Positions 30,954 through 39,736 of a stretch of DNA of 49,254 nt are shown piece after piece; the stretch's first letter is position 1; each line of letters begins with the position of its first letter. The position numbers and the translations under genes are program-made. The notes under the pieces are model-generated. The model did no database searches. It worked only from the letters and a program-made list of their open reading frames with translations, and was not told where the DNA came from. The stretch is taken from the NCBI GenBank assembly GCA_949471785.1, contig CASWRE010000023.1:1-49254 (forward strand), given 5' to 3'. Origin of the DNA: an uncultured Lachnospiraceae bacterium. GTDB taxonomy: Bacteria; Bacillota; Clostridia; Lachnospirales; Lachnospiraceae.

Positions 30954-32077
30954 TAATTGCCTAAAATCCGCAGATAATCTGCATCCTGCCGGATACCTCT
31001 CAGCGCGTTTTTCACTGCGCTGTCCTTCAGGTTCCCCTCAAAATCCACGAAAAACCGGTACTGCCAGGGGGATTCCGGTATAGGGCGGGACTCAATCATG
31101 GTCATATTGAGTCCGTTATAAATGATATGGGACAACAGGCTGTACAGAGAACCGCTGGCATGTTTATAATCAAAGCAGATGCTGACCCGTCTGGCATTTG
31201 CCCTGAACATCTTGTTCCTCGATACGATGATGAACCTGGTGGAGTTCTGGTCGTCAAAATAAATCTTATTGTCCAAAATCTCCAGTCCGTAGAGCTCCGC
31301 CGCGTATTTGCTGGCGATGGCCGCCTGGCTTTTGTCCCCGTCCTCCATCACCTTTTTCGCCGCGGCGGCGGTGTTGGAATACTCTTTGATCTCCCACTGG
31401 GGATACTGTTCCAGAAACACTTTGCACTGGGACAACGCCTGAGGATGGGAATATACGGTGCGAATCTCCTCTTTCTTCGTTCCCGGAAGCCCCAGCAGAT
31501 TATGCTCCACTTTGAGGATCAGGTCATCCACGATGGTAATATTAGCAGTCATCAGCAGATCATAAATATCCGTGACGATTCCGGCCGTGGAATTTTCGAT
31601 GGGCAGCACGGCAAAATTCGCCTTTTTCTCAATAATGGCGTTGATGGCTTCTTTAAAAGTCTTTACATGGAAACAGTCTACATTTTTGCCAAAATACACA
31701 TACATCGCGGCAAAGCTGTAAGCGCCCTCCACCCCCTGGAATACCACCTTCTTATGCTTGTAGACCTCGTCAATCTCCTCAAAACCCAGATCTTCCTCCA
31801 CACCGCTTTCCGTCAGGATCTGATATTGCCGCTTGCGGCTGATGGAAATAATCTGCTTGAGCACCTCCTGGATTCCGTAAGCGTTAAATTCCGAGGTGGC
31901 CTTATAACGAAGCTCCCTCAGCATTTCCTCCTCCCGTTCCTGATCCACAACACGCATACCGTGCTGCAGCTTATATTCCGCGATATCGTCTGTCAGACAC
32001 ATCCTTTTTTCAAATAAAGAGGCGATCTCTTCATCAATTTTATCGACCTCCGCCCGTATCTGCTGTAATGTTTTCAT
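30950..32077 (-). CDS. pheA: Bifunctional chorismate mutase/prephenate dehydratase
   Basis: This 375-residue enzyme converts chorismate to phenylpyruvate for phenylalanine synthesis. An AroQ-type mutase occupies residues 1-90 (VDKIDEEIASLFEKRM). The dehydratase follows at about 110-285 (FQGVEGAYSFAA, LPIENSTAGIV, the conserved STRF). The C-terminal ACT domain carries ESRPIPESPWQYRFFVDFEG, the usual phenylalanine-binding site for feedback inhibition. AAAGG stands close before the ATG. It is the first gene of the probable pheA-DUF815-ppx-ppk unit. Confidence 0.94.
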   Translation of the reverse strand: MKTLQQIRAEVDKIDEEIASLFEKRMCLTDDIAEYKLQHGMRVVDQEREEEMLRELRYKATSEFNAYGIQEVLKQIISISRKRQYQILTESGVEEDLGFEEIDEVYKHKKVVFQGVEGAYSFAAMYVYFGKNVDCFHVKTFKEAINAIIEKKANFAVLPIENSTAGIVTDIYDLLMTANITIVDDLILKVEHNLLGLPGTKKEEIRTVYSHPQALSQCKVFLEQYPQWEIKEYSNTAAAAKKVMEDGDKSQAAIASKYAAELYGLEILDNKIYFDDQNSTRFIIVSRNKMFRANARRVSICFDYKHASGSLYSLLSHIIYNGLNMTMIESRPIPESPWQYRFFVDFEGNLKDSAVKNALRGIRQDADYLRILGNY

Positions 32078-32124
32078 ATCCTTTTTCTTTGCAACGCTTT
32101 TCCTGTGCTACGCGCATCCTCCTG

Positions 32125-32151
32125 TTATTTTATGATCGCCCACTCTTTCAT
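32125..32151 (-). CDS. Possible 8-codon leader ORF upstream of pheA
   Basis: ATG at 32151 is preceded by GGAGG at 8-nt spacing and encodes MKEWAIIK followed by TAA. Another AGGAGG follows directly. It has a Trp codon but no Phe codons, so a classical phenylalanine attenuator is unlikely. It may be a chance translated uORF in the 129-nt pheA leader. Confidence 0.3.
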   Translation of the reverse strand: MKEWAIIK

Positions 32152-32206
32152 AACTCTTTCCTCCGCCCGTCAGGCATAAAGTATACCGCTCTATATGGCC
32201 GGTTTC

Positions 32207-33490
32207 TTACCTCATCCCTTCCACAATCCGCGTCAGTTCCCCGATAAACGACAGCGACCCAAAGGCCGCTACCACCCCCTCCGCTCCCGCCGCGGCGCAG
32301 GCTTTTTCCACGCCCTCTTTCAGGGAAGTACAGGCGTGTACGGCAGGATTATAGACGCCAATACTTTTCGCCAGTTCCCCGGCGGGCAATGCCCGTGTAT
32401 CTCCCGGCGTCTCGATGGTATAGATCTCTTTTGCCATAGGAGCCATAATACGGCATATACCGTCCACCTGTTTATCCCGGTAAATACCCATAAGAAAAAT
32501 CAGTTCCCGCCCGGCATAGTATTTCTCCAGGGCCGCCTTTAAGCGCTCCGCCGCGTCGGGATTGTGGGCGCCGTCTACGATAAAATCTGGATTTGTGCGA
32601 AGTCTGGTCAGTCTGCCCCGCCATACTGTGGCGGCCATCCCCTCCCGGATGTGCGTATCTGTGACAGTATAGCCCAGTCGACGCAGTTCCCACAAAACTT
32701 CTATAGCCAGCACGCCATTATCAATCTGATGCTCCCCCGCCAGGCGGATTGCCGCCTCAAAACCGCGGTAAACAAACCGCTGCCCATCCATATCTGAAGC
32801 CAGTACCCGTACCTCCCCGGGACGGGCCGTCACCATCCGGTTTCCCTTTTCTTCACAAATCCGCGCCAGGGTACGGGCCACGGCCGGCTCCTGCCGTCCG
32901 GTCACCAGTACGGCGCCCGGTTTTAAAATTCCCGCCTTATTTTCCGTAATTTTTTCCAGCGTATCGCCCAGATATTCCATATGATCCAGGCTTATAGAAG
33001 TGATTACCGCCAGCAGGGTACGGCTGACCACATTGGTCGCGTCCGTGACGCCTCCCATGCCGCATTCCAGAACAATCAGATCGCATCCTTTCTCTTTAAA
33101 AAAATTAAAGGACAGAGCCGTCTCAATCTCAAAAGGGGACGGACAACTCTTCCCCTTCGCCAGCATCCGCTGTACTGCCGCCCATGTCTGCTCCATACAG
33201 GATGCAAATTCCTCCTCCGATATCCAGATATCGTTGATCTGTATTCGCTCCCGGTAACCGTACAGCGTCGGCGACACAAATCGGCCGACCCGGTAACCGG
33301 CCCGGGCCAGCGCCGAAGCCACATGGGCCCCCACCGAGCCCTTCCCATTCGTCCCGGCTATGTGTACACAGGCCAGTTCCCGCTGCGGATTTCCCATTTC
33401 TTCCAGAAGAGCCGTCACCGCTCCCAGCCCCATCTCATGGCCGAAGCGGTTCGCTTCATCTATACAGTTTCTGGCTTCGCGATAATCCAT
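32207..33490 (-). CDS. folC: Folylpolyglutamate synthase/dihydrofolate synthase
   Basis: This 427-residue ligase adds glutamate to (dihydro)folates using ATP. The Mur-ligase-type P-loop CVHIAGTNGKGSV lies near residue 45. FVSPTLYGYRERIQIN, the Mg-binding LECGMGGVTDATNV and FIVDGAHNPDAAE follow at the expected positions. AGGAGG precedes the ATG at 33490. It is divergent from pyrB and upstream of pheA on the same strand, with 129 nt between. Confidence 0.93.
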   Translation of the reverse strand: MDYREARNCIDEANRFGHEMGLGAVTALLEEMGNPQRELACVHIAGTNGKGSVGAHVASALARAGYRVGRFVSPTLYGYRERIQINDIWISEEEFASCMEQTWAAVQRMLAKGKSCPSPFEIETALSFNFFKEKGCDLIVLECGMGGVTDATNVVSRTLLAVITSISLDHMEYLGDTLEKITENKAGILKPGAVLVTGRQEPAVARTLARICEEKGNRMVTARPGEVRVLASDMDGQRFVYRGFEAAIRLAGEHQIDNGVLAIEVLWELRRLGYTVTDTHIREGMAATVWRGRLTRLRTNPDFIVDGAHNPDAAERLKAALEKYYAGRELIFLMGIYRDKQVDGICRIMAPMAKEIYTIETPGDTRALPAGELAKSIGVYNPAVHACTSLKEGVEKACAAAGAEGVVAAFGSLSFIGELTRIVEGMR

Positions 33491-33555
33491 ACTGTCCGCC
33501 TCCTGGTACAAAGATTCTTCCGGCCCCTGTCATTTGTCCGGAAAACATTGGTCAT

Positions 33556-33584
33556 ATTATAGTATACACGCTGAGGTTTGGCAA
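33556..33584 (-). promoter_or_regulatory. Promoter of folC
   Basis: On the minus strand, TTGCCA (33579-33584), 17 bp, consensus TATAAT (33556-33561). The leader is about 58 nt. Confidence 0.75.
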
Positions 33585-33618
33585 GAAAGATATCGTCACT
33601 CCTGAAACACTTTCTTAC

Positions 33619-33643
33619 GGTCTGTGCAGTAAATGCACAGACC
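33619..33643. repeat. Hairpin in the folC-pyrB divergent region, related to the pyrBI terminator
   Basis: GGTCTGTGC (33619-33627) pairs with GCACAGACC (33635-33643) across 7 nt and is followed by TGTCTGA. The pyrBI terminator has the same layout with one base pair changed (GGTCTGCGC/GCGCAGACC) and the same TGTCTGA. This copy lies between the two divergent promoters, outside both expected transcripts. Confidence 0.6.
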
Positions 33644-33687
33644 TGTCTGATCTATCACGAATCCGTCCAGACATCCTATTTTTTGTC

Positions 33688-33716
33688 TTGCCCAAAACCA
33701 GAATGTAGTATATGAT
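33688..33716 (+). promoter_or_regulatory. Promoter of pyrBI
   Basis: TTGCCC (33688-33693), 17 bp, TATGAT (33711-33716). Transcription should begin around 33722, leaving a leader of only about 30 nt. There is no room for a PyrR-type attenuator downstream of this start. Confidence 0.65.
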
Positions 33717-33752
33717 AAGGGAAGCGTAAATCAGACTGACAAGGAGGATTGT

Positions 33753-34670
33753 ATGAGACACCTGATGAGTCCGCTGGATCTGACAGTAGAGGAACTGGAC
33801 AAGCTGCTGGATCTTGCCAACGATATTGAAAAATTTCCCGAAAAATATGCTCACGCCTGCGACGGCAAGCGCATTGCCACTCTTTTTTATGAACCGAGCA
33901 CCCGGACTCGCCTGAGTTTCGAGGCAGCCATGATGAATCTGGGAGGTAAAGTACTGGGCTTTTCCAGTGCGAATTCCAGTTCCGCCGCCAAAGGCGAAAG
34001 CGTCTCCGACACGATCCGCATGGTTTCCTGTTATGCCGATATCTGTGCCATGCGCCATCCTAAAGAGGGCGCGCCGCTGGTAGCCTCCATGGTTTCCAGA
34101 ATTCCGGTCATCAACGCCGGCGACGGCGGGCATCAGCATCCCACGCAGACTCTCACCGATCTTCTCACTATCCGTTCTCTGAAAGGCCGCCTCGGCAATC
34201 TAACCATCGGCCTGTGCGGCGATCTCAAATTCGGCCGCACTGTCCACTCCCTGATCGAAGCGCTGGTGCGTTATACCGGTATCCGCTTCGTATTGATTTC
34301 CCCCGAAGAGCTTCGTGTGCCGGACTATATCCGTGAAGATGTACTGCGGAGTAATGGCGTGCCCTTTGAGGAGGTCATCCGCCTGGAAGACGCCCTGCCC
34401 AAGCTGGATCTGCTGTACATGACCCGCGTCCAGAGAGAACGCTTTTTCAACGAGGATGATTACGTGCGCATGAAAGATTTCTATATTCTGGACAGCGCGA
34501 AAATGAAACTGGCCGGACCGGATATGCTGGTACTCCATCCCCTTCCCCGTGTCAATGAAATATCCACGGAGGTGGACGCCGATCCCCGCGCCGCGTATTT
34601 CCGGCAGGTGCAGTACGGCGTGTACGTACGTATGGCCCTGATTCTTACTTTACTGGAGGTGAACGTCTGA
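33753..34670 (+). CDS. pyrB: Aspartate carbamoyltransferase, catalytic subunit
   Basis: This 305-residue subunit joins carbamoyl phosphate and aspartate in pyrimidine synthesis. It has the carbamoyl-phosphate site [13 protein letters not shown] (Ser49-Thr-Arg-Thr-Arg53), [15 protein letters not shown] and [18 protein letters not shown] precedes the ATG. The regulatory subunit gene follows after one base, so the product is the allosteric class B type holoenzyme as in E. coli. Confidence 0.96.
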   Translation: MRHLMSPLDLTVEELDKLLDLANDIEKFPEKYAHACDGKRIATLFYEPSTRTRLSFEAAMMNLGGKVLGFSSANSSSAAKGESVSDTIRMVSCYADICAMRHPKEGAPLVASMVSRIPVINAGDGGHQHPTQTLTDLLTIRSLKGRLGNLTIGLCGDLKFGRTVHSLIEALVRYTGIRFVLISPEELRVPDYIREDVLRSNGVPFEEVIRLEDALPKLDLLYMTRVQRERFFNEDDYVRMKDFYILDSAKMKLAGPDMLVLHPLPRVNEISTEVDADPRAAYFRQVQYGVYVRMALILTLLEVNV

Positions 34671-34671
34671 A

Positions 34672-35109
34672 ATGTTAAATGTTGGCGCAATCGAAGAAGG
34701 CTTCGTACTGGATCACATCAAAGCCGGTAAATCCATGACGATCTACCACGATCTGAAACTGGACAAGCTGGACTGCTGCGTGGCTATCATAAAAAACGCC
34801 CGCAGCAACAAAATGGGCAAAAAGGACATCATCAAGGTAGAATGCCCCGTGGATATGATGAATCTGGATACCCTGGGTTTTATCGACCACAACATCACAG
34901 TCAACGTCATCTCAAAGGGAGAGATCATTGAGAAAAAAGTACTGAAGCTGCCAAAAAAAATCGTGAACGTTATCCGATGCCGGAATCCCCGGTGCATCAC
35001 TTCCATCGAGCAGGAACTGGATCAGGTATTTTTGCTGACAGATCCCGGTAAAGAAGTCTACCGGTGCATGTACTGTGAAGAAAAATACAGAGGAATGCGA
35101 AATAAATAG
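34672..35109 (+). CDS. pyrI: Aspartate carbamoyltransferase, regulatory subunit
   Basis: This 145-residue subunit binds nucleotides and mediates CTP/ATP control of PyrB. The N-terminal allosteric domain is followed by a zinc domain with Cys103, Cys108, Cys132 and Cys135 (CRNPRC and CMYC). The ribosome binding site GGAGGTGA is inside the end of pyrB, so the two are translationally linked. Confidence 0.95.
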   Translation: MLNVGAIEEGFVLDHIKAGKSMTIYHDLKLDKLDCCVAIIKNARSNKMGKKDIIKVECPVDMMNLDTLGFIDHNITVNVISKGEIIEKKVLKLPKKIVNVIRCRNPRCITSIEQELDQVFLLTDPGKEVYRCMYCEEKYRGMRNK

Positions 35110-35122
35110 TTTTTAGTATCGG

Positions 35123-35167
35123 TTCAGACAGGTCTGCGCGGAACATGCGCAGACCTGTCTGAATTTT
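35123..35167 (+). terminator. Strong terminator after pyrBI
   Basis: A perfect 17-bp stem (35123-35139 with 35147-35163, containing CAGGTCTGCGC) with a 7-nt loop is followed by TTTT. It lies 13 nt after the pyrI stop and also faces the end of the minus-strand secreted protein gene. Confidence 0.85.
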
Positions 35168-35200
35168 CCTATCCATTGAAAAGGCGACAGGTCTTACCAT

Positions 35201-37309
35201 TCAGGGATTCACCACGTCCGTCTGTTCTTCCTTCCACTGAGCTTTTAAGGTGATCCTGTCCCCCGGTCTGCTGCTCATGGACGGCATCTTTGTACGATCG
35301 GGGATGAGATATATCGTATACCCTTTCGGCTGTCTCCCCGAACGGTACCATCCCTTTTTCTTTGTCTTGGAATTGTAATAATAGACGGCTCCGTCACTCT
35401 GACGGGTAGCCTTCCAGCCCTGAAATGTGCAATTTTCTTTTGTATATCTACAGGCGGCCAGCTTCACGCCCTTGCCATTTTTCACCAGCTTTGTCGACAT
35501 GATGCCCTTCCCGCCGCCCGACGTATACCTCACCTGATAATACCTGCGCACAGTGGTCTGGTAGATACTGCCGCCGCTGTAAGCGCCGTTATTGTAGGCC
35601 ACAGTGAACTGTTTTCCCACATGAAACAGGCTTTCCCCCTCCAGCGCGCCGGTAGTAAACACCTGCGTTATAAAAGTTCCTTTCCAGCTATAGATCAGAA
35701 TTCTGTTTCTTCTGGCCGCCAGATAGCTCTGCAGAACATAAATATAGGAATCATCACAGTCTATTCCCTGACGTGTATAGCCTTTCTTTTCCAGAATAGG
35801 AATCGTCTTCACAGTTTTCCAGCTCGCGTTGCGAATCTGAATCGCACAGGAATCTGAAAGCCCCACCACATACTGATTTTTCTTTTTATTATGAGCCACC
35901 GCATAAACGGATTCACCGACTTTTACCCTTTTCTTAATACTCAACGTATTCGGATTGACGTAAGACACCCTTTTAGAATCGCCGTCTCCATGGGCCACCA
36001 CCAGCGTCTTCGTTCTTGCATTGTAAGTCATGTCGTTGCCGTGATAAAGCTTCAATCCTTTTCTTACTTTTACCGGCTTCCAGTCTGACAGACGTACTTT
36101 AATCAACGCGCAGTAAGGCCGATAATATCTGTCGCCGAGAATGAAATATCCGTAAGTACCGTCCGTGCAGGCTCCCTGCAAAAAACGATAGGTAGAGGTC
36201 CGGCCAAGCGCCTGGTCCCGCAGCGAAGATATGCCCACGGACGCCTGAACCACAGTACCGCCAAAGGTTTTATTCGCCCCCTTTTTTTCAATGATCACAT
36301 AACAGGAAATACTGCTCTGGCCAACCGTATAGACAACCTCCGCGTCGCCCGTCTTTTTGGCCGTGCATTTTCCTTTGCTGCTGACCTTCAGCCTCGCCGG
36401 ATCGGAGGAAGACCATTTCCCTTTTACACTGCTCCCTGTGGCTTTCAGTTTCATCGTACCGCTGGCAGACATTGTAGCCTGAACCTTATTTAACTTGACG
36501 GAAACCACCTTGACCGGACAGGCAATTTTTACTCCGTTGGCTTTCAGATAAATTTTGGCCGAGCCGCTTTTCACGGCTTTGACTACCCCTTTGCCCGTTA
36601 CCGTAGCCACTGATTTCTTACTGGTGGACCAGGAAATCTTCCCTGTATATTGTTTGGCTTTCAAGGTATAAGAATGCCCCTTGATCAACAGCAATTCCGG
36701 CTGATTGAGAACCGGATCTACGACTTTCAGCTTACATGTCAGCGTCACCTGGCCTACCTTGACCTTAATCTTGGCGCTGCCATATTTGAGCGCCTTCACC
36801 GTGCCGTCTGAGGCCACGGACGCCACGCGGGAAGACGAAGACGTCCATTTACCCTGGGCCGAGGTTCCTGAAACCTTCATCTTCTTTGTCTTACCTTTTA
36901 CCAGTGTCAGAGTGGCGCTGCTCAGCTTGATTTTCGGAATGGAGACTGTGCAGGACAGCTTCCTCCCGTCGCTCAAAATCGCTGTGATCGCCACTTGTCC
37001 CGGCTTTTTGGCGGTTACCTGACCATTCCCGCTTACGGAAGCCAGCGCGCTGTCTGATGTGGTCCATCCTGTCGCCTTTACTCCGGAGGGCAGATTCCGC
37101 ACCTCTAAAGCCACCTTCATACCGACCCCTAATGTCATCTGGCTCTGCGACAGGGACGGCGGCTGATCAGGCTCCGTGGGGGTAGTCCCGGGAGCGTCAA
37201 AAAGCGTCACTGGCTGTGCTGCCTGGGATACGCACACACCCCTCCCCCAAAACAACAGGCAGACCAAAAAAAAGCCTGCGGCCCATAGCCATTTTCCCCT
37301 TTTTTTCAT
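35201..37309 (-). CDS. Secreted protein with Ig-like (BIG2) repeats and a C-terminal InlB-like repeat
   Basis: This 702-residue protein has a signal peptide (residues 1-31, cleaved near SQAAQP) and about four bacterial Ig-like group 2 repeats (about 55-340). Each repeat has the pattern W-S-S...VASV-x-G-x-V-x-A-x-K-x-G-x-A-x-I. A middle domain (about 350-600) of repeated Tyr-rich strands may be a propeller, and a Listeria-Bacteroides-type repeat ends it (CRYTKENCTFQGWKATRQSDG). No sortase motif or anchor is present at the C-terminus. It is probably a secreted surface or matrix protein. AAAAGGGG precedes the ATG. Confidence 0.85.
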   Translation of the reverse strand: MKKRGKWLWAAGFFLVCLLFWGRGVCVSQAAQPVTLFDAPGTTPTEPDQPPSLSQSQMTLGVGMKVALEVRNLPSGVKATGWTTSDSALASVSGNGQVTAKKPGQVAITAILSDGRKLSCTVSIPKIKLSSATLTLVKGKTKKMKVSGTSAQGKWTSSSSRVASVASDGTVKALKYGSAKIKVKVGQVTLTCKLKVVDPVLNQPELLLIKGHSYTLKAKQYTGKISWSTSKKSVATVTGKGVVKAVKSGSAKIYLKANGVKIACPVKVVSVKLNKVQATMSASGTMKLKATGSSVKGKWSSSDPARLKVSSKGKCTAKKTGDAEVVYTVGQSSISCYVIIEKKGANKTFGGTVVQASVGISSLRDQALGRTSTYRFLQGACTDGTYGYFILGDRYYRPYCALIKVRLSDWKPVKVRKGLKLYHGNDMTYNARTKTLVVAHGDGDSKRVSYVNPNTLSIKKRVKVGESVYAVAHNKKKNQYVVGLSDSCAIQIRNASWKTVKTIPILEKKGYTRQGIDCDDSYIYVLQSYLAARRNRILIYSWKGTFITQVFTTGALEGESLFHVGKQFTVAYNNGAYSGGSIYQTTVRRYYQVRYTSGGGKGIMSTKLVKNGKGVKLAACRYTKENCTFQGWKATRQSDGAVYYYNSKTKKKGWYRSGRQPKGYTIYLIPDRTKMPSMSSRPGDRITLKAQWKEEQTDVVNP

Positions 37310-37375
37310 AATAATCCCCTTTTCTATTACAAAACTATTTCCATTTTATCACATTTCTGATAACTGTTCCACCCC

Positions 37376-37744
37376 TTTCTCGGAAATCCCAATGAAATCA
37401 AAGAGATACAGAACGCCTATGAAGCCTACGAATTTATGCTGCAGTTAAACCCTGCATCTGTAGACGATCTCCTCAAAGCTCACAAGCTGATGATGAACGG
37501 TCTTGCGTCGGAGAACGGACAATTCCGCTTCGGCGGCGTGGGGGTCTTTGAGGGCAAAATGCTGATCCACATGGCTCCTCCGGCGGAATTTATACCCGAG
37601 CATATTCGCAACCTGTTTACATGGTATCAGCAATCAGAACTTCACCCGCTGATTAAGAGTGCGGTCTTTCATTACAAATTTGAATTCATCCATCCCTTCG
37701 CAGATGGAAATGTAACACAGAGACATTTGCAGAAAGCGGCGTAA
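37376..37744 (+). pseudogene. Fic family protein, 5' remnant cut at the active-site motif
   Basis: From FLGNPNEIKEIQNAYEAYEFMLQLN through SVDDLLKAHKLMMNGLASENGQFR to FHYKFEFIHPFADGN this is a Fic-domain protein, an AMP-transferase family. No start codon or inhibitory helix precedes it; the sequence runs into the upstream gene's promoter. At 37711, inside HPFxDGNGRxxR, homology stops and is replaced by VTQRHLQKAA and a stop. The continuation is at 39737. The catalytic His is kept but GRxxR is lost, so the product would be inactive. Confidence 0.8.
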
Positions 37745-37789
37745 CAGCGGCAAACTGCTTTGTATATAAAATGGAATTGCGTACATGTC

Positions 37790-37824
37790 AAAGGACATTT
37801 CATCTTTTTTGGTGGATGTCCTTT
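37790..37824. repeat. Hairpin upstream of the AbiE module
   Basis: AAAGGACAT (37790-37798) and ATGTCCTTT (37816-37824) form a 9-bp inverted repeat with a 17-nt centre. It lies just inside the left junction of the inserted module. It may be a weak terminator for read-through from the Fic side. Confidence 0.45.
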
Positions 37825-37842
37825 TCTTTGAATGTTTCTATT

Positions 37843-37882
37843 TTTACACAAAGTATTCGTTATGACTCCCTTTTTGTGTAAA
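37843..37882. promoter_or_regulatory. Inverted repeat 1 upstream of abiEi, candidate operator
   Basis: TTTACACAAA (37843-37852) and TTTGTGTAAA (37873-37882) form a perfect 10-bp inverted repeat with a 20-nt centre. It lies just upstream of inverted repeat 2. AbiEi antitoxins are known to repress their operon by binding inverted repeats in the promoter. Confidence 0.55.
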
Positions 37883-37891
37883 TTTGAAAAT

Positions 37892-37920
37892 AACTGTTTT
37901 TGCTTTTACTCAAAACAGTT
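37892..37920. promoter_or_regulatory. Inverted repeat 2 at the abiE promoter, candidate operator
   Basis: AACTGTTTT (37892-37900) and AAAACAGTT (37912-37920) form a perfect 9-bp inverted repeat with an 11-nt centre. The right arm overlaps the first two bases of the -35 box. Confidence 0.6.
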
Positions 37921-37947
37921 GTAAATACTACCATTTTGCTCTATAAT
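37919..37947 (+). promoter_or_regulatory. Promoter of abiEi-abiEii
   Basis: TTGTAA (37919-37924), 17 bp, TATAAT (37942-37947), then AAAGGCGGTG before the ATG at 37969. Confidence 0.75.
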
Positions 37948-37968
37948 AAAAACAAAGGCGGTGATAAA

Positions 37969-38733
37969 ATGGATTTATATAAAGAACTTGCGGCTATGCG
38001 CTGCTTTACGCGGGATGGACTTGCCAAGCGGCTCGGTTCGGCTAGCGCGGCAGCCTGGCAGATACGAAAGTTTTTAGAAAAGGGGTATATTGAGCGGGTT
38101 CGCCGTGATTTGTATGTGGTTATGAGTTTGGAAACCGATCAGCCGATTCCAAACCGTTTCCAGATTGCCTCTAGTGTGGCGGAAGATGCCTACGTTTCCC
38201 ATCATAGTGCGTTTGAGTATTATGGCTATGCAAATCAGGTGTTTTATGAGGTGTATGTAGCAACAGGAAAACGGGTACGGCCCTTTTCTTATGACGGGAT
38301 TGATTATTGCCCTGTGAGTCATAGGGGAATAGAAGGTGTTGTGGAAATGGGAAATGGCGTTCGTGTGACTTCCTTGGAACGGACAGTAATTGACGGCATT
38401 GCGGATTTTGAAAAAATTGGCGGACTTGAAGAACTGCTGCGCTGTATGCTGCTCATTCCATCTCTTTCACCGGATCATCTGCTTTCTTCCCTGGATTCAT
38501 ATCATTGCGGAAAACTTTATCAAAAAACCGGATATATCCTTGAAATGTTTCAAGAGGATTTTGGGCTGTCGGATTTCTTTTTTGATGAATGTGAGAAACA
38601 CTTGCCGGACAGCAAAACATATTTCAGTAACCCAAAGGATGGATTTGTGTTTCATAAGCGGTGGCGGCTTTTTGCGCCGGAAAATTTAAGGGTGCTGATT
38701 GATAAGGGGGTAAATGACTATGATGCAATATGA
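37969..38733 (+). CDS. abiEi: AbiEi family antitoxin/transcriptional repressor
   Basis: This 254-residue protein has an N-terminal winged helix (CFTRDGLAKRLGSASAAAWQIRKFLEKGYIERVRRDLYVV) and the AbiEi antitoxin domain with YVSHHSAFEYYGYANQV and VRVTSLERTVIDGI. In type IV systems AbiEi counters the nucleotidyltransferase toxin and represses its own promoter. The ATG at 37969 is taken; a longer frame crosses the promoter. Base composition is clearly more AT-rich than in flanking genes, a sign of transfer. It overlaps abiEii. Confidence 0.88.
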   Translation: MDLYKELAAMRCFTRDGLAKRLGSASAAAWQIRKFLEKGYIERVRRDLYVVMSLETDQPIPNRFQIASSVAEDAYVSHHSAFEYYGYANQVFYEVYVATGKRVRPFSYDGIDYCPVSHRGIEGVVEMGNGVRVTSLERTVIDGIADFEKIGGLEELLRCMLLIPSLSPDHLLSSLDSYHCGKLYQKTGYILEMFQEDFGLSDFFFDECEKHLPDSKTYFSNPKDGFVFHKRWRLFAPENLRVLIDKGVNDYDAI

Positions 38734-39691
38734 CCGGATTACACTTGGACGGCAGGCAAAGGGACTTGGGTTTGTACGTGATACTTTAGAAAAAGTATGC
38801 CGACTCGCGGATGTTTTGGCTTTCATGGAAAAAGACCCGCTGTTGTCAGACAGCCTTGCGCTTAAAGGCGGAACAGCAATCAACCTTACGATTTTTGACT
38901 TGCCCCGGCTTTCGGTTGATATAGACCTTGATTTTTCAAAAGAGGTTGAACGTGAGGCTATGCTGGAGGAAAGAAAAAAGATTACAGAACATATCCAGAA
39001 ATACATGGCTGCGGCAGGTTATCAGCTTAACGCAAAATCAAAACAGTATCATGCGCTGGACTCTTTTGTTTATGAATATGTGAATGCCGGAGGAATGAAG
39101 GATAATCTGAAAATTGAGATCAATTATATGCTTCGCGCACATATCCTTCCTGTGTCCAGAAGGCGGGCAAACCTGCCCTGGCAGAAAGAACCTCTTACCG
39201 TATTAAGTATTGATCCCCTTGAAATTTTTGGCGCTAAGATCGTGGCACTTTTAAACCGAACCGCAGCTAGGGATTTATATGATATTTTCAATCTGCAAAA
39301 ATACGGATTGTTTGATGAAAGCGAAGAACCGCTGTTACGCAAGTGCGTTGTATTTTACAGCGCTATTGCGGCAGAGAAAGCGCCAGAATGTTTTGCTTTC
39401 AGTCATATCATGCAGCTTGCCCCGCAGAGGATTAAAACAGATTTGATTCCAGTTCTGCGCCGTGGGGAACATTTTGACCTGGAGCTTGCACAGAAAAAGA
39501 CGCTGGAATATTTGAAAAGTTTTCTGTTTCCTGAGAACAGCAGAGAACTTGAATTTTGGCAGTCATTTAATAATCAGGAGTACCGACCTGATCTGTTGTT
39601 TTCTGATGATGAATTTCTGAATAGAGTCAAACGGCATCCTATGGCGCTTTGGAAATGTGGCGGCAGAGTAAAAAGTGATCCAAAGAATTAA
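38720..39691 (+). CDS. abiEii: AbiEii family nucleotidyltransferase toxin
   Basis: This protein of about 323 residues is a DNA polymerase beta-like nucleotidyltransferase. It has SLALKGGTAINL and RLSVDIDLDFS, giving the GG...DxD catalytic pattern, and a later KIEINYML and ARDLYDIFNL. Relatives cause abortive infection, in part by modifying tRNA ends. Starts at 38714, 38720 and 38723 are all in frame; AAGGGGG ending at 38710 best suits 38720. It overlaps the abiEi stop. No second ribosome-binding region or further gene follows in the module. Confidence 0.88.
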   Translation: MMQYDRITLGRQAKGLGFVRDTLEKVCRLADVLAFMEKDPLLSDSLALKGGTAINLTIFDLPRLSVDIDLDFSKEVEREAMLEERKKITEHIQKYMAAAGYQLNAKSKQYHALDSFVYEYVNAGGMKDNLKIEINYMLRAHILPVSRRRANLPWQKEPLTVLSIDPLEIFGAKIVALLNRTAARDLYDIFNLQKYGLFDESEEPLLRKCVVFYSAIAAEKAPECFAFSHIMQLAPQRIKTDLIPVLRRGEHFDLELAQKKTLEYLKSFLFPENSRELEFWQSFNNQEYRPDLLFSDDEFLNRVKRHPMALWKCGGRVKSDPKN

Positions 39692-39736
39692 AAATACATA
39701 AAACCATAAAAGAGCTGTCTGATACAGCAGCTACTT

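Noticed and set aside
33619..33720. PyrR-type attenuator in front of pyrB
   Set aside because: The hairpin lies upstream of the likely promoter and the leader is only about 30 nt. I see no PyrR binding-loop consensus.
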